25,892 nt of DNA from DATEOR01 sp046734455. GTDB lineage: Bacteria; Actinomycetota; Thermoleophilia; Gaiellales; Gaiellaceae. The notes under the pieces were generated by a model. It was not told the DNA's origin. It saw nothing but the letters and a program-made list of their open reading frames with translations, and ran no database searches. The DNA lies in NCBI GenBank assembly GCA_046734455.1, contig JBKPRJ010000072.1, positions 1 to 25,892 on the forward strand. Direction: 5' to 3'. The position numbers and the translations under genes were made by a program. How positions within the stretch are numbered: position 1 is the first letter of the stretch; every line of letters begins with the position of its first letter. This document shows positions 22,335 through 25,892 of the stretch, piece by piece.

Positions 22335-23070
22335 CTAGCCGCACGGGGCCGCACGCGCGAGGATGCGCCCGTAGGCTACTTCGTCGAGCGAGCTGCTCGC
22401 GACCCCGCCTGGCGGGCCGCGCAGATCGCGGGAGCGTAGTTCGGTGACGAGGGCGCGGGTCATGGCGTCGAAGCTCTCAGAGAAGTCGTCGAGTTGGGGC
22501 GATGCTATGACGATTGATGCACGCTGCTCCGTTCGCATCCGTATTCGCCAGCGGAGCTCCTCGATGCGTCCATACGTTCGGGCCATGTTCGCGGTCAGCC
22601 CGTAGTCGCCGAGAAGTTCGGCCAGCGACGGTGCGTTAGCGATCCAGCCTCCATCGAGAAGCTGCAGGGAGGACAAGCGTGGTCGGGCCGAGGTTTTGGT
22701 CCAAGTCGCCGAGGCTCTTGAGGTTCGCACTCAGCTCGTCGCGCACCGCCCCGAGCCTTCGCTGTACCTCGATCACCTGCTGTTCGAGCAAGCTTTCGGC
22801 GCTCTTCTCGGTCTTCTTGACCTCCTGGTCTCGCTCCCAGGCGAGGGCGATCACGAACGCGAGCAGCGCGGCGGCGAAGCCTGGGACGAGCTGAGTGGCG
22901 TACCCCTCCAGACCGTAGGCGCAGACGAGCCATACGCTGAACCCTGCGACGAGGACTAGCGAGAGGACGAGGGCGACAAGCGGCAGCGAAAGGCGAGGAT
23001 TGGCGGCAGAGGAGTGTTGGACATCGGCATCCGAGCCCCTGCCTCCTGAGAACGTGTCCCTCTTCGCCAT
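22335..23070 (-). pseudogene. Frameshifted membrane protein with coiled-coil and helical C-terminal domain
   Basis: Two overlapping minus-strand frames read as one protein of about 245 residues. The first (from ATG 23070) has two transmembrane spans (about 29-53 and 60-78), a coiled coil (about 79-110: ERDQEVKKTEKSAESLLEQQ and following) and NLKSLGDLDQNLG, then shifts into unrelated sequence ending at 22636. The second carries on sensibly with LSSLQLLDGGWIANAPSLAELLGDYGL and ARTYGRIEELRWRIRMR, to the stop at 22335. Removing one T in the CTTGTC near 22668-22673 joins them. The two-span, coiled-coil, ELxxNLxxL, LLxDYxL architecture recurs in membrane proteins of unknown function. It could be a real inactivation, a programmed shift or a sequencing error. 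Confidence 0.6.
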
Positions 23071-23106
23071 CTTGCGGCTCGGTTCAGCGCGTCCTAGGTT
23101 CGACTA

Positions 23107-23157
23107 GGGCCGGGTCGTGGGAAGCGCCGGCCGTTCGGCTCGCCGCCCGGCCCTTTT
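23107..23157. terminator. GC-rich hairpin between two minus-strand genes
   Basis: GGGCCGGG (23107-23114) pairs with CCCGGCCC (23146-23153), with further pairing inside and TTTT following on the plus strand. It starts next to the stop of the HTH gene (23156), which it probably terminates on the minus strand. Confidence 0.5.
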
Positions 23158-23395
23158 AGTCGGTTACGTCCTCAACGCCCACGGCGCGCTCGTGGCGGGC
23201 ACGGGTGAGCACCTCGTCCACACGCTGACGCGAGACCCCGAGCGCGCGGCCGAGTTCGGCCTTACTTGCGCCAGCCTCGTGTGCGTCGAGCAACGCGCTC
23301 CGGAAGTCGCGCCTTGCTTTGTCGAGGCGTTGAAGCGCATCGAGTGCCTTTTTGTAGGCGCGGAGCACAGCCTTGATTTCAGCATCGTGTGCCAT
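23156..23395 (-). CDS. Small helix-turn-helix DNA-binding protein
   Basis: The protein has 79 residues. An N-terminal helical part (MAHDAEIKAVLRAYKKALDALQRLDKARRDFRSALLDAHEAG in two charged helices) is followed by a recognisable helix-turn-helix, ASKAELGRALGVSRQRVDEVLTRA (about 43-66), of the type in small resolvase-, Xre- or MerR-like repressors. The architecture, a dimerising helix plus HTH, suits a repressor. The ATG at 23395 is chosen because TATGGT lies 6 nt upstream and because the open frame further upstream is not protein-like. A 7-bp palindrome with neighbouring TTGC/GCAA half-sites lies immediately upstream (23421-23451), so autoregulation is likely (inference). Confidence 0.75.
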   Translation of the reverse strand: MAHDAEIKAVLRAYKKALDALQRLDKARRDFRSALLDAHEAGASKAELGRALGVSRQRVDEVLTRARHERAVGVEDVTD

Positions 23396-23401
23396 GTCCG
23401 C

Positions 23402-23407
23402 ACCATA
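23402..23407 (-). promoter_or_regulatory. -10 element TATGGT for the HTH gene
   Basis: TATGGT on the minus strand lies 6 nt before the ATG at 23395, implying a leaderless mRNA. Confidence 0.5.
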
Positions 23408-23420
23408 ACAGGCAGGTGCA

Positions 23421-23451
23421 GCTTGCACTTGCAACGCAAGTGTTACTTGCG
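23421..23451. promoter_or_regulatory. Palindromic operator-like site with extra half-sites
   Basis: CACTTGC-AAC-GCAAGTG (23426-23442) is a perfect 7-bp inverted repeat. Additional half-sites are GCTTGCA just before it (23421-23427) and ACTTGCG just after (23445-23451). It lies 14-44 bp upstream of the HTH gene's -10 box, where a repressor would block RNA polymerase, and also faces the promoter region of the secreted protein gene. Confidence 0.55.
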
Positions 23452-23573
23452 CCTGCGTTCGACCTCCGCTATTTTTTGGGCGCCGGGGTAACCGCGACCG
23501 GCCAGGGAGACGTTGGCGGGACGCGACCCGTCTCCACTTCAGAGGATTCGACACGAACGGGCGTGTTCCGCTG

Positions 23574-23608
23574 CGCTCGGCCTCCCTTTGCGGCGGGGAG
23601 GTCGAGCG
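23574..23608 (+). promoter_or_regulatory. 13-bp leader hairpin upstream of the secreted protein gene
   Basis: CGCTCGGCCTCCC (23574-23586) pairs with GGGAGGTCGAGCG (23596-23608), with one G-U pair and a 9-nt loop. It ends 27 nt before the Shine-Dalgarno. It may be a terminator or attenuator, or a binding site. Confidence 0.45.
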
Positions 23609-23646
23609 GAGCCGGGAATGAGCTCTGCTCCGAACAAAGGAACCGA

Positions 23647-23982
23647 ATGAAGTACCGCAAGACACTCGCGGCCGGGCTCGCCCTCGCTGCCGCAATCGCA
23701 GCAGCTCTCGCCCTTGCGGGCGTAGCCCAGGCCGACACCCCGGGCTGCGTGACGAAGAGCGAGTACCGCCACGTCCACAAGGGCGACTCGATTCGTCGCG
23801 TCCATCGCATCTTCGACACGCGGGGGTTCCTCCAGGAGAAGGGGACCTCGGGCGGCTATCCCGCGAAGCTGCGCATCTACAAGGGCTGTGGCTCGTTCCC
23901 GGACGTCGCGGTCGGCTACAAGCGGAAGGCCGACGGCGTCTGGCGCCTCACGGAGAAGACGAAGGTCGTGATGGGCGAGTGA
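23647..23982 (+). CDS. Small secreted protein
   Basis: The protein has 111 residues. A Sec signal peptide covers about residues 1-29 (MKYRKTLAAG, hydrophobic Ala/Leu core, then AQA before DTPGC). The mature part has a pair of cysteines (GCVTK and KGCGSF) that could form a disulphide, and the pattern EYRHVHKGDSIRRVHRIFDTRG with YKRKADGVWRLTEKTKVV near the end. This resembles small secreted actinobacterial domains with a KVxxGMSxxxVxxIFGTxG core, similar to BLIP/SmpA-like folds; the role is unknown. The ATG at 23647 is preceded by AAAGGAA (23636-23642). The upstream part of the frame is not protein-like. After the TGA stop the same frame stays open for 37 more codons. Confidence 0.78.
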   Translation: MKYRKTLAAGLALAAAIAAALALAGVAQADTPGCVTKSEYRHVHKGDSIRRVHRIFDTRGFLQEKGTSGGYPAKLRIYKGCGSFPDVAVGYKRKADGVWRLTEKTKVVMGE

Positions 23983-24044
23983 GGGCTGCTGACTCACTCG
24001 GCCAAGAAGGACACGTCGCCGCTCGACGGACCCTCTCTAGACTC

Positions 24045-24064
24045 GAACGGCGAGACAGCCGTTC
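24045..24064 (+). terminator. Hairpin downstream of the secreted protein gene
   Basis: GAACGGC-GAGACA-GCCGTTC is a perfect 7-bp stem with a 6-nt loop, followed by AGTTTG. It lies 62 nt after the stop. The same bases fall in the in-frame extension noted at 23983-24096. Confidence 0.4.
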
Positions 24065-24125
24065 AGTTTGAAGTGGACAAGCTGGTCTGCACCTAAACCG
24101 CCACTAAGCAGTCGCCCAACGAGAT

Positions 24126-24149
24126 TAAGGCCGCTTTCGGGCGGCCTTA
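24126..24149. terminator. Terminator hairpin
   Basis: TAAGGCCGC (24126-24134) pairs with GCGGCCTTA (24141-24149) around the loop TTTCGG. It is followed by TCTATGCC. It closes the block containing the secreted protein. Confidence 0.55.
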
Positions 24150-24277
24150 TCTATGCCTTCAGCAGTTCAATGAACGACCGGGGCCCCCTCCCCTCGCCGG
24201 GTCGTAACCCCCGGTGGGCGCTGCCGCCGCTAAAAGAATTTCCCCGCGAGCGAGGGTGCAGAAATGCAGCTCGGGCG
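24150..24277. other. Short interval without a recognised gene
   Basis: Nothing protein-like is seen. A weak stem pairs CGAGC with GCTCG (about 24248-24274) just upstream of the TAGACT box. A GGGTCGTAACCCC stretch near 24200 superficially resembles a tRNA T arm, but no tRNA surrounds it. Confidence 0.3.
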
Positions 24278-24283
24278 TAGACT
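24278..24283 (+). promoter_or_regulatory. -10 element TAGACT before the ATA-start gene
   Basis: TAGACT, identical to the hutH and metallo-hydrolase boxes, is followed by a 6-nt spacer and then ATA at 24290. Its TAG is also the in-frame stop that bounds the gene upstream. Confidence 0.4.
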
Positions 24284-24289
24284 CGACGC

Positions 24290-24748
24290 ATAGCAGGCCG
24301 CCGCTCGCGCCTGACCCCGGAGCTGCGCGAGACGATCGAGGAGCAGCTCGAGCAGGGCGTCCCAATCGTCGTCGTCGGCCAGCGCGTCGGCGTCCCGAAG
24401 CGGACGCTCCACTCGTGGCTCGCGACGGGCAAAGTCGAGCGGCGCGAGAGGCCCGACCCGCTCGCCGAGGCGATCGCACCCGCGCGCGCCGAGCCGCTCG
24501 GCCTCGACGAGCGCCTACAGGCGGCCGTGCCCGGGCTCGTCGGCGTTGTCCTGGCCGCTGCGCAGCGCGGCTCCTGGCAGGCGGCCTTCCGCCTCCTGGA
24601 GGCGATCGACCCCGAGCGCTGGGGACGGCAGTCGAGGCAGCCGCCGGCGGGCGTGCCGCCGCCCTCGCCGCGCGCGCAGGAGGTCGCCGACCTGTTCAGC
24701 GAGATCGACGAGCTGGCCGCCGCGCGTCGTGCGAAGATGACGCGATGA
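24290..24748 (+). CDS. Phage-type HTH protein, terminase small-subunit-like, apparent ATA start
   Basis: This is a 152-residue frame with strong high-GC codon use and no ATG/GTG/TTG in its first 79 codons. It reads AGRRSRLTPELRETIEEQLE, then a helix-turn-helix VPIVVVGQRVGVPKRTLHSWLATG (about 24-47). The later segment AQRGSWQAAFRLLEAIDPERWGRQ (91-114) matches the GDWRAAxxxLERRxPERWGR pattern I associate with terminase small-subunit-like HTH proteins of actinobacterial phages. The end is a charged helix with VADLFSEIDELAAARRAKM. An in-frame TAG at 24278 leaves ATA (24290) or CTG (24311) as starts; ATA fits because A-G-R-R after Met is the usual N-terminus and the TAGACT box is 6 nt upstream. 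The stop overlaps the next ORF (ATGA). Confidence 0.6.
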   Translation: MAGRRSRLTPELRETIEEQLEQGVPIVVVGQRVGVPKRTLHSWLATGKVERRERPDPLAEAIAPARAEPLGLDERLQAAVPGLVGVVLAAAQRGSWQAAFRLLEAIDPERWGRQSRQPPAGVPPPSPRAQEVADLFSEIDELAAARRAKMTR

Positions 24749-24888
24749 GCGAGTCCGACGACTACGTGCGCACGCTCGCGCTTCGGGGGGCGAGTCGCGT
24801 CACGCTTTCCGCCTTCCAGAAGGCCGCCGACCCGGGCGCGCCATCCGCGCCGATCATCTCGCAGGGTGCTCTCATGCGGAGGTCGTAA
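24745..24888 (+). CDS. Short coupled ORF of unknown function
   Basis: The 47-residue frame starts at ATG overlapping the stop of the HTH gene by 4 nt, the coupling seen throughout the window. The sequence MSESDDYVRTLALRGASRVT and following has no recognised domain. It may be a small phage protein or the N-terminal stub of a truncated gene, since the following DNA looks decayed. Confidence 0.4.
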   Translation: MSESDDYVRTLALRGASRVTLSAFQKAADPGAPSAPIISQGALMRRS

Positions 24889-24962
24889 GCTCCCCCGCGC
24901 AATCGACGTGAGACCCGCGACCCTCATCCGCTCGGTTCGCGTCGACCTCCCCCTCCGAATAG

Positions 24963-25157
24963 AGCCATCCGAGAGGCCGCTCAGCGCAAGCCTCGCGTGG
25001 AATCTGGAACGTCGGCGACCTTTGGAAAGCGCCTGACGGCGAACCGGACACGCTCGTGCTGTGGAAGCCACCGGCCAGCGAGACTGCTCTTCAAGCCCGA
25101 TTCGCGCACGCTGGGGCGAACGAGGACGCTCGCGCACCGCGCGACCTCGTCTCTTGA
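24963..25157 (+). pseudogene. Start-less ORF remnant
   Basis: A 64-codon open frame between an in-frame TAG (24960) and TGA (25155) has protein-like content, such as GIWNVGDLWKAPDGEPDTLV and ALQARFAHAGANEDARAPRD, with about three quarters G or C at third positions. It lacks a good start codon and ribosome binding site. It may be the 3' end of a gene whose front was lost; no family is recognised. The rest of 24889-25190 shows no gene. Confidence 0.25.
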
Positions 25158-25176
25158 ACCGCGAGCGGAGCAGCTC

Positions 25177-25182
25177 TAGCGT
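25177..25182 (+). promoter_or_regulatory. Possible -10 element TAGCGT for the PhzF gene
   Basis: TAGCGT lies 9 nt before the TTG at 25192, in line with the other short-spaced boxes. Confidence 0.3.
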
Positions 25183-25191
25183 CTACTGACC

Positions 25192-25892
25192 TTGGCGCGT
25201 CTTCGTTACCGGCTGGTCGACGTCTTCACTGATGTGCCCTTCCGCGGTAACCCGCTCTGCGTCGTGCTCGACCTGTGTCCAGAGGAACTGATGCAGGCAG
25301 TCGCGCGCGAGGTGAATCTGAGCGAGACGACGTTTCCGACGCAGACTGGCGATGACCGGTATGAGATGCGGATCTTCAGCCCAACCGTCGAATTGCCGTT
25401 CGCTGGGCATCCCTCGATTGGAACCGCGTGGGTGCTGGGGGCGAGGCGCTGGACGCAGGTGACCAGTGGAGCAACGGTGACGGTCGAGGCTGACGAGCGG
25501 GGAGCGCGTATGACGCAGCCGTCTCCGGAGTTTGAGCCGATCGACGAGCACCGGGATGAGATCCTTGCCGCCCTGGGGTTGTCCGCCGCCGATGGCGTTG
25601 TGCGGTCAACCGCCGGCGGAACGACTCACATTCTGGTTGCGACCTCAGAACCGATCGACGGCCTGAATCCTGATCTCAATCGCGTGGCGGCGATCAGCCG
25701 GAGCTGCCGGTCTCACACCATGGTTCCGATGCGTGAGCTCAACCGGGGGCGGGTACATGCGCGCGTCTTTGGGCCGGCGGCCGGCGTGAGCGAGGATCCG
25801 GGCTCGGGCTCGGCCGCCGGTCCGATCGGGCTGTTCGCTCGTGAGCTCTGGGGCACTGACGAGCGGCTGGTGGTGGCGATGGGCGCGGAGAT
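25192..25892 (+). CDS. PhzF-family isomerase/epimerase, 3' end outside the window
   Basis: The first 233 codons are present; the family is usually 260-300 residues, so the C-terminus is cut by the window edge. The N-terminus LRYRLVDVFTDVPFRGNPLCVV is typical. The catalytic glutamate is E45 in NLSETTFP, at the same number as in phenazine PhzF. FAGHPSIGTAWVL (70-82) and the second-half mirror motif SEDPGSGSAAGPIGLF complete the diaminopimelate-epimerase-like fold. The enzyme is cytosolic and the substrate is unknown; most PhzF relatives are not involved in phenazines. TTG at 25192 is the start because family similarity begins three residues later. Its base composition is more relaxed than in the hut region. 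Confidence 0.92.
   Translation, partial: MARLRYRLVDVFTDVPFRGNPLCVVLDLCPEELMQAVAREVNLSETTFPTQTGDDRYEMRIFSPTVELPFAGHPSIGTAWVLGARRWTQVTSGATVTVEADERGARMTQPSPEFEPIDEHRDEILAALGLSAADGVVRSTAGGTTHILVATSEPIDGLNPDLNRVAAISRSCRSHTMVPMRELNRGRVHARVFGPAAGVSEDPGSGSAAGPIGLFARELWGTDERLVVAMGAE

Noticed and set aside
22050..22439. A 129-codon plus-strand frame covering tRNA-Glu
   Set aside because: It runs through a complete tRNA gene and hairpins and overlaps the C-terminus of a better minus-strand protein.
24195..24230. Second attachment site or tRNA fragment (GGGTCGTAACCCC)
   Set aside because: It differs from the tRNA-Glu T arm at several positions and no matching acceptor or anticodon stems exist. No exact direct repeat of the tRNA 3' end was found by eye.
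24151..25137. A 328-codon minus-strand open frame in the accessory tract
   Set aside because: Arg/Ser/Ala-skewed, with no domain. The plus strand carries a better HTH protein with coupled downstream ORF.
1..25892. CRISPR array, insertion sequence, diversity-generating retroelement or retron
   Set aside because: No regularly spaced repeats, transposase, reverse transcriptase or cas-like gene was seen on either strand.
25192..25892. Phenazine biosynthesis cluster
   Set aside because: Only a PhzF-fold gene is present; such proteins are widespread outside phenazine pathways and no other phz gene is visible.

Overview
The window is chromosomal DNA of a very high-GC bacterium with densely packed genes, many GTG/TTG starts, 4-nt stop/start overlaps and convergent stops only 3-4 nt apart. 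The gene set (MSMEG_1061-type flavin-binding protein, Actinobacteria-style signal peptidase I, hutH-hutU-hutI with a separate formimidoyltransferase, M55 aminopeptidase) suggests an actinomycete, perhaps Thermoleophilia (Gaiella/Solirubrobacter-like). That placement is inference from gene content and style, not from a search. A recurrent feature is a TANNNT -10 box only 6-10 nt before the start codon, which implies leaderless mRNAs for many genes.

Layout. 1-192: no protein gene, but a foldable segment that may be a structured RNA. 193-1498: divergent flavin-binding protein and signal peptidase I. 1502-7307 (minus): a long co-directional run of metallo-hydrolase, hisS and aspS, joined by 4-nt overlaps, followed by a DivIVA-like coiled-coil protein, a Pro/Glu-rich membrane protein and a membrane-anchored double-psi barrel protein. 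7352-8441: a cupin and a convergent methyltransferase. 8442-13302 (minus): hutH, hutU, hutI, a small membrane protein and then the methyltransferase. 13359-15463 (plus): M55 D-aminopeptidase and a translationally coupled MFS transporter. 15405-16292 (minus): glutamate formimidoyltransferase, which completes histidine to glutamate together with HutHUI. 16350-19930 (plus): two ABC exporter half-transporters whose motif changes are complementary, as expected of an asymmetric heterodimer. 19949-21518: a multi-spanning membrane protein and an HD-type phosphohydrolase-like protein whose HD doublet reads HC.

21551-22214: tRNA-Gln(CTG) and tRNA-Glu(CTC) flank about 520 nt without a gene but rich in hairpins. 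From 22215 to about 25190 the style changes to an accessory, partly decayed tract: a frameshifted membrane/coiled-coil gene, a small HTH regulator with a palindromic operator-like site, a small secreted protein with a strong leader hairpin, a phage-type HTH (terminase small-subunit-like) gene that appears to start with ATA, a 47-residue coupled ORF and a start-less ORF remnant. The window ends inside a PhzF-family isomerase gene.

The most unusual points are the leaderless promoter architecture and the ATA start it predicts, the small HTH gene with its inverted-repeat operator, the matching degenerate sites of the ABC pair, and the unexplained RNA-like folds at 36-119 and between the two tRNAs. 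No CRISPR array, insertion sequence or complete mobile element was seen.
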